Source: CBDCUE01 sp965222515 (lineage in GTDB: Bacteria; Pseudomonadota; Alphaproteobacteria; Rickettsiales; JABIRX01). From it: a stretch of DNA of 40,897 nucleotides. Positions 15,677 through 24,787 of this stretch are shown in pieces. Positions within the stretch are counted from its first letter, which is position 1, and the number at the start of each line of letters is the position of its first letter. A program made the position numbers and the translations under genes. The notes below the pieces were generated by a model. The model saw only the letters and a list, made by a program, of their open reading frames with translations. It was not told where the DNA came from and searched no databases. The stretch is taken from positions 1 through 40,897 of the forward strand of contig CBDCUE010000022.1 of the NCBI GenBank assembly GCA_965222515.1, given 5' to 3'.

Positions 15677-16552
15677 ATGAAAAAAATAAAAAAAGTTATA
15701 TTTCCAGTAGGTGGATTGGGGACTAGGTTTTTGCCTGCTACTAAGTCTTTACCTAAGGAAATGTTGCCTGTATTTAACAAACCGTTAATTCAATATGCTT
15801 TTGAGGAGGCGATTGATGCTGAGATAGAAGAATTTATTTTTATTACAGGTAGAAATAAAAATGCAATTAATAATCATTTTGATCATGCTTATGAATTGCA
15901 AGAGATTTTGAGTAAAAAAGCAAAAGTTACAGAATTAAATTTAACTAGAGACTGGTTGCCACAGGCAGGGCAGATTGCTTTTATTAGGCAGTTAGAGCCA
16001 TTAGGCTTGGGGCATGCGGTTTGGTGTGCTAGAAATTTTATAAAAGATGAGCCTTTTGCAGTTATTTTGGCTGATGAATTGTTGAAGCCATCAATGAATA
16101 AAGGTTTTTTGAGAGAGATGGTAGAGCAATATAATGAAATTGGAGAAAAAATTAATATGCTGGGTGTTTATGAGGTGGCTCAAGATCAAGTTAATAAATA
16201 TGGGATTATTGATTATGATTTTGATGAAAATAAAAAAATGAGAGTTTCGAATATGGTAGAAAAGCCAGATATTAATCAATCACCATCTAATTATGCCATA
16301 ATTGGTAGATATATTTTGCAACCTAAAATTTTTGATTTTTTGGCAAAAGGAACCAAAGGGGCAGGAGGTGAGATACAATTAACTGATTCTATGGAGTTTT
16401 TGAGAAAAGAGCAACAATTTTATGCCAGTAATTTTACAGGAGAGAGGTTTGATTGCGGTAGTCCTTTTGGATTTTTGGAGGCAAATATTTCATTTGCTAG
16501 AGATGTTGATCAAGCAAAAGTAACAAAAATAGCAAAAAAATATGCAAGTTAA
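15677..16552 (+). CDS. galU: UTP-glucose-1-phosphate uridylyltransferase
   Basis: GalU makes UDP-glucose from UTP and glucose-1-phosphate for surface polysaccharides. The 291-residue protein has the nucleotide-binding signature GGLGTRFLPATKSLPKEMLP at residues 12-31, followed by QYAFEEAIDAEIEEFIFITG, and later GLGHAVWCARNFI and the metal-site region VILADELL. All are standard for the bacterial enzyme. The last 11 bases overlap the start of ugd, so the two are coupled and together convert glucose-1-phosphate to UDP-glucuronate. Confidence 0.96.
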   Translation: MKKIKKVIFPVGGLGTRFLPATKSLPKEMLPVFNKPLIQYAFEEAIDAEIEEFIFITGRNKNAINNHFDHAYELQEILSKKAKVTELNLTRDWLPQAGQIAFIRQLEPLGLGHAVWCARNFIKDEPFAVILADELLKPSMNKGFLREMVEQYNEIGEKINMLGVYEVAQDQVNKYGIIDYDFDENKKMRVSNMVEKPDINQSPSNYAIIGRYILQPKIFDFLAKGTKGAGGEIQLTDSMEFLRKEQQFYASNFTGERFDCGSPFGFLEANISFARDVDQAKVTKIAKKYAS

Positions 16553-17816
16553 AATAGCAATTATTGGCACTGGTTATGTTGGTTTAGTTTCCGCAGTTTG
16601 TTTTTCTGAGCTAGGGCATAAGGTAACTGCAATTGATATTGATAAAGAAAAAATATCTGCTTTAAAAAACAAAAAAATTCCCATTTTTGAGCCAGAGATA
16701 AAAAAACTATTATCTAAAAATCTTGATAATGGTAATTTGATATTTAGTGATGACTTAAAAGTTGGAATAAAAGATCAGGATGTTTGTTTTATAGCAGTTG
16801 GAACTCCTCATAATGAAAAAACTAATCAGCCAAATTTGGATTTTGTCTGGAATGCATTAGAGAGCATTATTGATAATATTAATAATGATATTTTGATTGT
16901 TAATAAATCAACTGTGCCAATAGGGACTGCTTTTTTGATGAAAGATATTATTGCAAAACATAAAAAATATAAAATATCATTAGCATCAAATCCAGAATTT
17001 TTAAGTCAAGGAACGGCAGTTAGAAACTTTTTAGAGCCACAAAGAATAGTAGTTGGAATAGATAGCAAAGATGATGAGTTATTGCTTAAGAAAATATATC
17101 AAAAATTTATAGATAAAAAATATCCTTTTATTGTAACTAATATTTCATCTGCTGAATTAATCAAATATTCGGCTAATTCATTCTTGGCAATGAAGGTGGC
17201 TTTTATCAATGAAATTGCTTGTTTGTCAGAAGAGATAGGAGCTAATATTGATGATATAAAGCAAGCTTTGTCTTTGGATAATAGAATAGGTGATAAATTC
17301 TTAAATGCAGGACCTGGTTATGGAGGATCTTGTTTTCCTAAAGATACCCAGGCACTTAGAAAAGTTACTAAAAATTATCATCTAAAATTGCCATTAATTC
17401 AAAATATAGATGTTTCAAATAATTTAAGAATAAAAAACATCTCTCAAAAGATAAAGAATATTTTAGTAAAACATAAAGAAAATAAAATAACGATGTTGGG
17501 TTTGAGTTTTAAAACAGGAACTGATGATGTAAGAAATTCTCAATCATTAAAAATCATTAATTTTTTGCAAGAAGAAAATATAAAAATATCAGCTTTTGAC
17601 CCGCAGGCAAAAATCTTTTTAAAAAAAACTGAGATATTTAATAATTTAGATCAAGCTTTAAAAAACTCTAAAATTATTTGTGTGGTAACAGATTGGCCAG
17701 AATTTAAAAATATTCCCAAAACAGATTTAGCTGATAAAATTATTATTGATTTAAGAGGAATTTATAAAAAATTTAATTTTGAAAAAGATTATTATTTATT
17801 GGGAAAAAATTTATAA
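16542..17816 (+). CDS. ugd: UDP-glucose 6-dehydrogenase
   Basis: This NAD-dependent enzyme oxidises UDP-glucose to UDP-glucuronate. The 424 residues start with the Rossmann motif GTGYVGLVSAVCFSELGH, contain STVPIGT and SNPEFLSQGTAVRNFLEP, and carry the catalytic cysteine C264 in GPGYGGSCFPKDT. The C-terminal UDP-binding domain follows (MLGLSFKTGTDDVRNS). It overlaps galU by 11 bp. Downstream use of UDP-glucuronate is not shown in this window. Confidence 0.95.
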   Translation: MQVKIAIIGTGYVGLVSAVCFSELGHKVTAIDIDKEKISALKNKKIPIFEPEIKKLLSKNLDNGNLIFSDDLKVGIKDQDVCFIAVGTPHNEKTNQPNLDFVWNALESIIDNINNDILIVNKSTVPIGTAFLMKDIIAKHKKYKISLASNPEFLSQGTAVRNFLEPQRIVVGIDSKDDELLLKKIYQKFIDKKYPFIVTNISSAELIKYSANSFLAMKVAFINEIACLSEEIGANIDDIKQALSLDNRIGDKFLNAGPGYGGSCFPKDTQALRKVTKNYHLKLPLIQNIDVSNNLRIKNISQKIKNILVKHKENKITMLGLSFKTGTDDVRNSQSLKIINFLQEENIKISAFDPQAKIFLKKTEIFNNLDQALKNSKIICVVTDWPEFKNIPKTDLADKIIIDLRGIYKKFNFEKDYYLLGKNL

Positions 17817-17984
17817 TTGTTATGTCTGTTGATAATTCTAAGATTGCAAGGCAGAATAGTATAAATTTTCTTAATATAATAAAAATAACATTTGACAAAA
17901 CTTAACTGATTAATTAAAAGATAATATATACTAAAACAAAATTGATTTGATATAGTTTGTTAAATAACAGTAAATAATAAAATA

Positions 17985-18923
17985 ATGTCTAGAAAAAAAA
18001 TATCTCTGATTGGAGCAGGAAATATTGGTGGAACATTAGCTCATTTAATTGCTTTAAAAGAATTGGGAGATTTTGTTTTGCTTGATTTGGCAGAAGGGTT
18101 TGCTAAGGGAAAAGCACTAGATGTTGCTCAAGGGTCTGCAATTGAAGGTTTTGATGTCCGTTATCAAGGAACTTCTTCTTATGCTGATATAAAAGATTCT
18201 GATGTTGTAATTGTTACTGCGGGAATTCCAAGAAAACCTGGTATGAGTAGGGATGATTTAATTGATACTAATGCTAAAGTGATTAAATCAGTTGCTAAGG
18301 GAATTAAAGAATATGCACCAAATGCTTTTGTTATTGTAATTACTAATCCACTTGATGTGATGGTTTTTATAATGCAACAAGAAACAGGTTTTGATCCTAA
18401 AAAAATTGTAGGAATGGCAGGAGTTTTGGATAGTGCAAGGCTAAAGTTATTTTTAAGTGATGAATTGCAAGTTTCTGCAAAAGATATTAATGGTTTTGTT
18501 TTAGGAGGGCATGGAGATTCAATGGTTCCTTTAATGAGATTTACTACTGTAAATGGTATTTCTATTCCTGAATTGGTGAAAATGGGCTGGATTACTCAAG
18601 AGAAAGTAGATAAAATTATTGAAAGAACAAAAAATGGTGGTGCAGAGATTGTAAAATTATTAGAACGAGGATCTGCTTTTTATTCTCCAGCATCTAGTGC
18701 TATTTTAATGGCAGAATCATATTTAAAAGATCAAAAAAGACTTCTTCCTTGTGCAGCATATTTAAACGGTGAATATGGTTTAAAAGATATGTATGTTGGA
18801 GTGCCTGTAATAATTGGCAAAAATGGAGTTGAAAAAATTGTAGAGTTACAGTTAAATGAAGAAGAGCAAAAAGATTTTGATGCTTCTGTATCTTCTGTAA
18901 AAAGCTTAATGAAATTAATCTAA
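17985..18923 (+). CDS. mdh: Malate dehydrogenase (LDH-like type)
   Basis: Mdh oxidises malate to oxaloacetate with NAD in the TCA cycle. The 312-residue protein has the dinucleotide-binding loop GAGNIGGTLAHL and the D at the end of strand two (VLLDLAEG). It also has the motifs ITNPLDVM and GGHGDSMVPL with catalytic H176, and the mobile loop arginines in GIPRKPGMSRDD. This is the LDH-like MDH form found in Alphaproteobacteria. It is followed 19 bp later by an unknown membrane protein and the sdh genes, suggesting one TCA transcription unit. A TTGACA at 17892-17897 could be its -35 box, but no well-spaced -10 box was found. Confidence 0.96.
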   Translation: MSRKKISLIGAGNIGGTLAHLIALKELGDFVLLDLAEGFAKGKALDVAQGSAIEGFDVRYQGTSSYADIKDSDVVIVTAGIPRKPGMSRDDLIDTNAKVIKSVAKGIKEYAPNAFVIVITNPLDVMVFIMQQETGFDPKKIVGMAGVLDSARLKLFLSDELQVSAKDINGFVLGGHGDSMVPLMRFTTVNGISIPELVKMGWITQEKVDKIIERTKNGGAEIVKLLERGSAFYSPASSAILMAESYLKDQKRLLPCAAYLNGEYGLKDMYVGVPVIIGKNGVEKIVELQLNEEEQKDFDASVSSVKSLMKLI

Positions 18924-18942
18924 TAATAATTAAAAAAACAAA

Positions 18943-19635
18943 ATGAAAAAAATTCTTATATTATCAATCTTATTATTTTCAAGTAATGCTTATGCTATTA
19001 ATTTAGATGATGCACTGAATAAATTAAAAGAGCATAGTGAAAAAGAAATAGATGATAAAAAAGAAGGAGTAAAGCAAAATGTAGAAGATAAGAAAAAAAT
19101 AGATTTATTAAATAAAATAAAGGATTATAAAAATAATCCAGTTAATTTAGAGTCTATAATAGGAAATAAGCTACAAAAACAAGCTGATAAAGTTTTAGAA
19201 AAAGTTAACAATACTATCAAAGAAGTTGAAGATATAAAAGAGCAAGCTGAAGGTTATATAACATATGCAAAAGATTTGAAGGCAAAAGCTGAAAAATATT
19301 TGGCATATTGGAAGATTGTTGCATTGGCTGTTTCTTCTACTTTATTTGTTTTCTTTGTTTTGATTATTAGAATATTTTTTAGAATTAAAAATTTGTATAA
19401 ATTTTTAGAAAATATTAGATCTTATAAAGATATAGAGGCAAGGGTAGCTAAATTAGAGGCAGTTGCTAATGTAAGTCAGCAACCTATTGTTACAGATAAT
19501 GAAGAAAATTCTGATGTTAATAATAATGATCAGATGATGCAGAATGAAACATCTGAAGAAATTAAAGACAATGATTCAAATGTTACCAATAATGTAAATA
19601 CTAATACAAATATGAAAAAAGATGAAAGAGAATAA
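18943..19635 (+). CDS. Unknown secreted/anchored protein with coiled coil and one membrane span
   Basis: No family is recognised. Four regions are visible in the 230 residues. First is a signal peptide (1-18, ending NAYA). Second is a charged, helical, probably coiled-coil stretch (about 20-120) rich in Lys and Glu. Third is a single strong transmembrane helix (about 124-146, KIVALAVSSTLFVFFVLIIR). Last is a tail with a short coil (150-178) and a low-complexity Asn/Asp/Glu-rich end (185-230). The predicted topology puts the N-terminal coil in the periplasm and the tail in the cytoplasm. It lies between mdh and sdhC, and its last 14 bases overlap sdhC, so it is translated with the TCA operon. 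A role in anchoring or assembling succinate dehydrogenase is only a guess. Confidence 0.7.
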   Translation: MKKILILSILLFSSNAYAINLDDALNKLKEHSEKEIDDKKEGVKQNVEDKKKIDLLNKIKDYKNNPVNLESIIGNKLQKQADKVLEKVNNTIKEVEDIKEQAEGYITYAKDLKAKAEKYLAYWKIVALAVSSTLFVFFVLIIRIFFRIKNLYKFLENIRSYKDIEARVAKLEAVANVSQQPIVTDNEENSDVNNNDQMMQNETSEEIKDNDSNVTNNVNTNTNMKKDERE

Positions 19636-20035
19636 AAGAGAGATTTTATCCCCGCATATTTCAATTTATAAGCCTCAAATAACCTCAATACTTTCTATAT
19701 CTCATAGATTATCAGGGGTATTTTTATATATTGGCTTATTGTTGTTTAGTTGGTTTTTAATAGCCAAAAAGTTTTCTTATATTGTTGCATTGGATAAATA
19801 TCAATTATGCTACAGCGATTTTTTTACTTCTAAAGCAGGGGTGGTAATATTATTTTTATGGTTATTGGCATTCTTTTTTCATATGTTAAATGGTGTAAGG
19901 CATTTATGTTGGGATATGGGAGCAGGGCTTGAAATGAGAGCAGTTGTAATTTCGGGAATTATTGTGGTAATAAGTACTATTGCTTTGACATCTTTTTCTT
20001 GGTTTTATGCTTATAAATATTTAATGATATTCTAA
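19622..20035 (+). CDS. sdhC: Succinate dehydrogenase cytochrome b556 subunit
   Basis: SdhC is one of two membrane anchors of complex II and helps hold haem b and the quinone site. The 137 residues start with the family pattern SPHISIYKPQ and include SHRLSG (residues 27-32, quinone-site region). The haem-ligand region HMLNGVRHLCWDMG (from H87) follows. Three membrane spans are visible. The start overlaps the preceding unknown gene by 14 bp, and sdhD begins 4 bp after the stop. Confidence 0.93.
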   Translation: MKENKREILSPHISIYKPQITSILSISHRLSGVFLYIGLLLFSWFLIAKKFSYIVALDKYQLCYSDFFTSKAGVVILFLWLLAFFFHMLNGVRHLCWDMGAGLEMRAVVISGIIVVISTIALTSFSWFYAYKYLMIF

Positions 20036-20039
20036 AATT

Positions 20040-20384
20040 ATGAAATCTTATCTAAAAACAGTAAAAAACATCGGAACAGCGCATAATGGGGTAACTCATT
20101 GGTGGATGCAAAGATTAACAGCGATTGCATTATTATTATTTGCAATATGGTTTGCTACAAATGTAGTTTGTTTGGTGTTTCATCAACAAAGTTTTTCTTA
20201 TTTTTTGTCAAACAGAATAAAAACAATTCTTTTCAGTGTTTTTTTGATAACGGCTCTTTATCATTCTGCTTTAGGCATAAAGGTTGTGATCGAAGATTAT
20301 GTTAGTTGTCCAGTAGTAAAATTTACTATGATAATTTCAGTGAATTTTTTAGCAATTATTACAGCAATATTATTAATATTATAG
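20040..20384 (+). CDS. sdhD: Succinate dehydrogenase hydrophobic anchor subunit
   Basis: SdhD is the second membrane anchor of complex II. The 114-residue protein shows GVTHWWMQRLTAIALLLFAIW near residue 18, the conserved start of alphaproteobacterial SdhD. Two further spans follow, with YHSALGIKVVIEDYV containing the second haem-ligand histidine and the D-Y quinone-site segment. Position between sdhC and sdhA confirms the assignment. The gap to sdhA is 14 bp. Confidence 0.92.
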   Translation: MKSYLKTVKNIGTAHNGVTHWWMQRLTAIALLLFAIWFATNVVCLVFHQQSFSYFLSNRIKTILFSVFLITALYHSALGIKVVIEDYVSCPVVKFTMIISVNFLAIITAILLIL

Positions 20385-20398
20385 ATTATTTTTAGATT

Positions 20399-22204
20399 AT
20401 GAGTAAAGCAACTAAAACAGAGTATGAAATCATTCATCATAATTATGATGTAGTAGTAGTAGGTGCTGGAGGAGCTGGCTTAAGAGCTACTTTTGGTATG
20501 GCAGAAGTTGGTTTGAAAACGGCTTGTGTTTCAAAATTATTTCCAACAAGGAGTCATACAGTTGCAGCTCAAGGAGGAATATCTGCAGCATTAGGTAATG
20601 TTACAGAAGATGATTGGAGATGGCATGCTTATGATACAATCAAGGGTTCTGATTGGCTAGGAGATCAAGATGCAATTGAATATATGTGTAAAAATGCTAA
20701 ACAAGCAGTAATAGAATTAGAGCATTATGGGGTGCCATTTTCTAGAACTAAAGACGGAAAAATATATCAAAGACCGTTTGGAGGAATGACCACTGAATAT
20801 GGTGAAGGTGCTCCTGCACAAAGAACCTGTGCGGCAGCTGATAGAACAGGTCATGCAATTTTGCACACTTTATATCAACAAGCATTAAAACATAAGGCTA
20901 ATTTCTTTATAGAATTTTTTGTATTTGATTTATTAATGGATAAAAATGGAGTTTGTAGAGGAGTTATTGCACTTGATATGAATGAAGGAAAAATTCATGT
21001 TTATAATGCTCATATGGTAGTATTGGCTACTGGTGGATATGGAAGAGCATATTTTTCTGCTACTTCTGCCCATACTTGCACAGGAGATGGAAATGCTTTG
21101 ATTGCAAGGGCAGGATTGCCATTGCAAGATATGGAATTTGTGCAGTTTCATCCAACAGGAATTTATGGAGCTGGTTGTTTAATTACAGAAGGTTCAAGAG
21201 GTGAGGGAGGATATTTGGTGAATTCTGAAGGAGAGAGATTTATGGAAAGATATGCACCATCTGCAAAAGACTTAGCTTCAAGAGATGTGGTGAGTAGAGC
21301 AATGACCATAGAAATTAATGAGGGAAGAGGAGTGGGTAAAAATAAGGATCATATATTTTTACATCTTAATCATTTAGATAAAAAAATTTTAGATGAAAGA
21401 TTGCCTGGAATATCTGAAACTGCCAAAATTTTTGCGGGGGTAGATGTTACTAAAGAGCCGATTCCAGTGTTGCCTACGGTTCACTATAATATGGGAGGTG
21501 TTCCAACTAATTATAATGCTCAAGTTTTGGATTATGATAAAAAAGGAGGGACAAAAATTGTAGAAGGGTTGATGGCAGTAGGAGAGACAGCTTGTGTTTC
21601 TGTGCATGGTGCTAACAGATTAGGTTCAAATTCTTTGCTTGATTTGGTGGTGTTTGGAAGATCAGCTGCTATTCAAGCAAGAAAAGTGATTAATAGTGAT
21701 GATACACCAAAAGAAGCTCCAAAAGAAGCTATTGATAAGGCTTTAGATCATTTAGATAAAATAAGATTTGCAGATGGTAAAATACATACATCAGAAATTA
21801 GATTAAATATGCAAAAAACTATGCAACAACATGCAGGAGTTTTTAGAATAGAAAAAACTATGGCAGAGGGAGTAAAAAAAATGGATAAAATTTTTGCATC
21901 TTTCAAAGATTTAAAAATAAAAGATAGAGGTTTGATTTGGAATAGTGATTTAATTGAAGCATTAGAATTAGAAAATTTATTACCACAAGCAGTAGCAACT
22001 ATCAATGGAGCATTAAATAGAAAAGAGAGCAGAGGTGCTCAAGCAAGAGATGATTTTAAAGATAGAGATGATAAAAACTGGATGAAACACACTTTAATTT
22101 GGTGTGATGAAAAAGGTAAAACAGATATAAAATATAGAGATGTATCATTAACTCCAATGAGTGATGAGATGAGAGTTATTCTACCTAAAAAAAGGGTGTA
22201 TTAA
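20399..22204 (+). CDS. sdhA: Succinate dehydrogenase flavoprotein subunit
   Basis: SdhA oxidises succinate to fumarate on the inner face of the membrane. The 601 residues contain the FAD dinucleotide-binding motif VVVGAGGAGLRA and the covalent FAD histidine H53 in TRSHTVAAQGG. Further conserved parts are FSRTKDGKIYQRPFGG, the active-site region MEFVQFHPTGIYG, and HYNMGGVPTN. The C-terminal part ends in KNWMKHTLIW and the typical RVY terminus. It closes the mdh to sdhA gene run; sdhB follows only after a 140-bp gap with its own leader. Confidence 0.98.
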   Translation: MSKATKTEYEIIHHNYDVVVVGAGGAGLRATFGMAEVGLKTACVSKLFPTRSHTVAAQGGISAALGNVTEDDWRWHAYDTIKGSDWLGDQDAIEYMCKNAKQAVIELEHYGVPFSRTKDGKIYQRPFGGMTTEYGEGAPAQRTCAAADRTGHAILHTLYQQALKHKANFFIEFFVFDLLMDKNGVCRGVIALDMNEGKIHVYNAHMVVLATGGYGRAYFSATSAHTCTGDGNALIARAGLPLQDMEFVQFHPTGIYGAGCLITEGSRGEGGYLVNSEGERFMERYAPSAKDLASRDVVSRAMTIEINEGRGVGKNKDHIFLHLNHLDKKILDERLPGISETAKIFAGVDVTKEPIPVLPTVHYNMGGVPTNYNAQVLDYDKKGGTKIVEGLMAVGETACVSVHGANRLGSNSLLDLVVFGRSAAIQARKVINSDDTPKEAPKEAIDKALDHLDKIRFADGKIHTSEIRLNMQKTMQQHAGVFRIEKTMAEGVKKMDKIFASFKDLKIKDRGLIWNSDLIEALELENLLPQAVATINGALNRKESRGAQARDDFKDRDDKNWMKHTLIWCDEKGKTDIKYRDVSLTPMSDEMRVILPKKRVY

Positions 22205-22222
22205 AATAATGGAACTAGTTTA

Positions 22223-22344
22223 TTCGTGTAAATGTTAATAAGATTATTATCTTGCACCAAACAACCTTAAATAACAAAAAACATTTCGTGTAAATGTTAA
22301 TAAGATTATTACTTTGCACCAAACAACCTTAACTAACAAAAAAA
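22223..22344 (+). promoter_or_regulatory. Tandemly duplicated leader element upstream of sdhB
   Basis: Two near-identical units follow one another at a 62-bp period (22223-22284 and 22285-22344). Each begins TTCGTGTAAATGTTAATAAG, continues through TTGCACCAAACAACC and TTAA, and ends in an A-rich run; only a few bases differ. In the second unit the run leads straight into the sdhB ATG. The element recurs upstream of gltA and yidC, with GTGTAAATG 57 bp and CTTAACT 17 bp before the ATG in both sdhB and gltA. Confidence 0.7.
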
Positions 22345-23133
22345 ATGGTTCAATTTTCATTACCTAAGAATTCTAAGATAACTGGAAAAGGGCAGGAGTA
22401 TAAATGTACTAATAAAAATGCTAAAAACTTAAAGAAATTTAAAATTTATAGATATGATCCAGAGGATGATAAGAACCCAAGAATAGATAGTTATCAAATA
22501 GATATGGATGATTGTGGTCCTATGGTTTTGGATGCTATTTTGAAAATAAAAAATGAGATAGATTCAAGCTTGACCTTTAGAAGATCTTGTAGAGAGGGAA
22601 TTTGTGGATCTTGCTCTATGAATGTTGATGGTACAAATACTTTGGCTTGCATAAAACCAATTGATGAGATTAGGGGTGATGTAAAAATTTATCCTTTACC
22701 ACATATGCCAGTAATAAAAGATTTGGTTCCTGATTTAAGACATTTTTATGCTCAATATGAATCAATTAAACCTTGGTTGCAATCAGATTCTAATGCTCCA
22801 TCTAATAGCGAAAGATTGCAGACAATAGAGGATAGAGAGGCAATTAATGGTTTATATGAATGTGTGTTATGTGCTTGTTGTTCTACAGCTTGCCCGAGTT
22901 ATTGGTGGAATGGAGATAAATATTTAGGACCTGCAATATTATTGCAAGCATATAGATGGGTGGTTGATTCAAGAGATGAATATACAGGAGAAAGACTGGA
23001 TGATTTGGATGATAGTTTTAAATTATATAGATGTCATACCATTATGAACTGCACCAGCACCTGTCCAAAAAATCTAAACCCAGCAAAGGCAATAGCAGGA
23101 TTGAAAAAGCTTTTGATTAAAAGGAAAGTTTGA
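22345..23133 (+). CDS. sdhB: Succinate dehydrogenase iron-sulfur subunit
   Basis: SdhB passes electrons from the flavin of SdhA to quinone through three clusters. The 262 residues contain the plant-type [2Fe-2S] motif SCREGICGSCSMNVDG with a later LAC. They also hold the [4Fe-4S] motif CVLCACCSTACP, and CHTIMNCTSTCPKNLNP for the [3Fe-4S] and remaining ligands. The protein is of normal length; the N-terminal 25 residues are more variable. Unlike in E. coli, it is separated from sdhA by 140 bp with a duplicated leader, so it probably has its own promoter. Confidence 0.97.
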   Translation: MVQFSLPKNSKITGKGQEYKCTNKNAKNLKKFKIYRYDPEDDKNPRIDSYQIDMDDCGPMVLDAILKIKNEIDSSLTFRRSCREGICGSCSMNVDGTNTLACIKPIDEIRGDVKIYPLPHMPVIKDLVPDLRHFYAQYESIKPWLQSDSNAPSNSERLQTIEDREAINGLYECVLCACCSTACPSYWWNGDKYLGPAILLQAYRWVVDSRDEYTGERLDDLDDSFKLYRCHTIMNCTSTCPKNLNPAKAIAGLKKLLIKRKV

Positions 23134-23164
23134 TTAGGGTTGTTAGTATAAGAACAAGTTTATT

Positions 23165-23788
23165 ATGAATATTTTTGAGAAAGGAGATTTTAGAAAGACA
23201 CCAAATAATTTCAGAGTAAAAGGTTTAATGGCTTTAGAATCTTTAACTGAGTTTCAAAATGAATTTAATATTTATGACACAGATAGCACTATAAATGTGA
23301 TAAGAGATTCTATAGTAGCTAATTATCTTAACTTTGAGCTATTAAATTTTGATAAGCATGGGTTTGATGCCAAGTCTAGCAGACAAAATAGATTTTTAGA
23401 GGTAAAGCAATGTAGTATTTCTAGTAATAGATGGGGAGGAACTTGGAATGATACTAATGAAGAAAAAGCAAAAGCTTTTGGTGATAAAAGGTTTTACACT
23501 GTGGTTGGTGTATGGAAAGGAGCAAGTGATTTAGAATTTATGGCATTTGGTCAGCATCAAAGTTTGGGTGAATATTTATTAGGTAGAGTTAAAAATAGAA
23601 AAGAAGGTTCAAGGTCAACCCAAAATATAGCTATAGAAAAATTAGTTAAAGAATATAAATTTTTTATTATTTTCCCTCCTAGTAAAAATAAAGAGGTAAT
23701 ATACAAATTATTGGTTAATTATAAGAGATTATTTATTGATATTTTGGGCAAGAATGAAATAAAAGAAATAAGAGATGTTAAAATTTGA
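23165..23788 (+). CDS. Predicted type II restriction endonuclease
   Basis: The 207-residue protein is assigned mainly from context and one motif. It directly precedes two DNA methyltransferases and overlaps the first by 14 bp. The sequence GFDAKSSRQNRFLEVKQ (residues 66-82) fits the PD-(D/E)xK nuclease core, with D68, E79 and K81 separated as expected, and is flanked by alternating strands and helices. The protein would cut unmethylated DNA. The rest shows no family I can name. It could instead be another accessory nuclease of the module. Base composition does not differ visibly from its neighbours. Confidence 0.6.
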   Translation: MNIFEKGDFRKTPNNFRVKGLMALESLTEFQNEFNIYDTDSTINVIRDSIVANYLNFELLNFDKHGFDAKSSRQNRFLEVKQCSISSNRWGGTWNDTNEEKAKAFGDKRFYTVVGVWKGASDLEFMAFGQHQSLGEYLLGRVKNRKEGSRSTQNIAIEKLVKEYKFFIIFPPSKNKEVIYKLLVNYKRLFIDILGKNEIKEIRDVKI

Positions 23789-24767
23789 TTTATATAACAA
23801 AAATTCCATAGAAATAGCAAAATTAGAAGAAAACTCAATACATTCGATGGTTACCGATCCTCCTTATGGTATATCTTATCAGAACAATGATTGGGATAAA
23901 GTTTTACCTAATAATGAGATATGGCAAAATGCTTTTAAAATTTTAAAACATGGATCATTTAGTTTAGTTTTTAGTTCTGTTAGATTAATGCATAGATTGA
24001 TGAATGATCTTGAAGATAGTGGTTTTGTAATAAAAGATGTTTTGTTTTGGGTTTATCTAAACGGAATGCCAAAAAGTAGAAATGTAGGGTTAGAAATAGA
24101 TAAAGCATTAGGTGTAGAAAGTAATAAAATAGGAAATTATAAATATGTACAAGGTTATAAGAAAAATGGGGCTAATAGTTATAAAGCAGGAGATGGTAAG
24201 TCTATATTTGAACCAAGTTCACCAGAAGGAAAAAAGTATAATGGAGCAGGGTTAGCTTTAAAGCCTAGTTATGAGCCTATAATATTAATACAAAAGCCTT
24301 TAGAGAAGGGGTTGAATGTAGCTGAAAATATTTTAAAACATGGAACAGGTGCTTTGAATATTGAAGAAACAAGAATTCCTTATGATAAAAATGAAAGTAA
24401 AGTAGGACATAACCCCCATCCTAAAGGAAGAGTCCCTAGTAATATTTTAAGAACTGATGATTTATTGGATGGTTTGGATAAATTTTTTTCTGTACCAAAA
24501 GTAAGGCAAAAAAAAGATGATTTTAACTATCACCCTACGATTAAGCCATTAGAGCTTATGAATCATTTGGTAAATTTAGTAAGTTTTAAAAATCAAATAA
24601 TAATTGATCCTTTTATGGGAAGTGGGACAACAGGTGTTTCTTGCAGAGAACTAAAAAGAGATTTTATAGGATATGAAACAAATAGTAGTTATTTTGATAT
24701 AGCTATAAAAAGAGTTAATGATTATGATGATTTATTAACACAAGAGAAAATTATAAGTGTTTTATAA
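23775..24767 (+). CDS. Site-specific DNA methyltransferase (beta-class, DPPY first)
   Basis: This 330-residue enzyme transfers a methyl group from SAM to an adenine or cytosine amino group in DNA. The catalytic motif DPPYG is at residues 28-32 and the SAM-binding motif DPFMGSGTTG is at about 278-287. This order, with the target-recognition region between them, defines the beta class. The middle has GLALKPSYEPIILIQKPLE and GTGALNIEETRIP, common in phage-type and R-M methyltransferases. It is translationally coupled to the predicted nuclease gene and followed 20 bp later by a second methyltransferase. Which base is methylated cannot be read from the sequence. Confidence 0.88.
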   Translation: MLKFDLYNKNSIEIAKLEENSIHSMVTDPPYGISYQNNDWDKVLPNNEIWQNAFKILKHGSFSLVFSSVRLMHRLMNDLEDSGFVIKDVLFWVYLNGMPKSRNVGLEIDKALGVESNKIGNYKYVQGYKKNGANSYKAGDGKSIFEPSSPEGKKYNGAGLALKPSYEPIILIQKPLEKGLNVAENILKHGTGALNIEETRIPYDKNESKVGHNPHPKGRVPSNILRTDDLLDGLDKFFSVPKVRQKKDDFNYHPTIKPLELMNHLVNLVSFKNQIIIDPFMGSGTTGVSCRELKRDFIGYETNSSYFDIAIKRVNDYDDLLTQEKIISVL

Positions 24768-24787
24768 TTTTGCTTTATAAATAGATT

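Noticed and set aside
17892..17940. Sigma-70 promoter for mdh built on TTGACA at 17892
   Set aside because: The nearest good -10-like box (GATAAT) is about 22 bp away, too far for a confident call.
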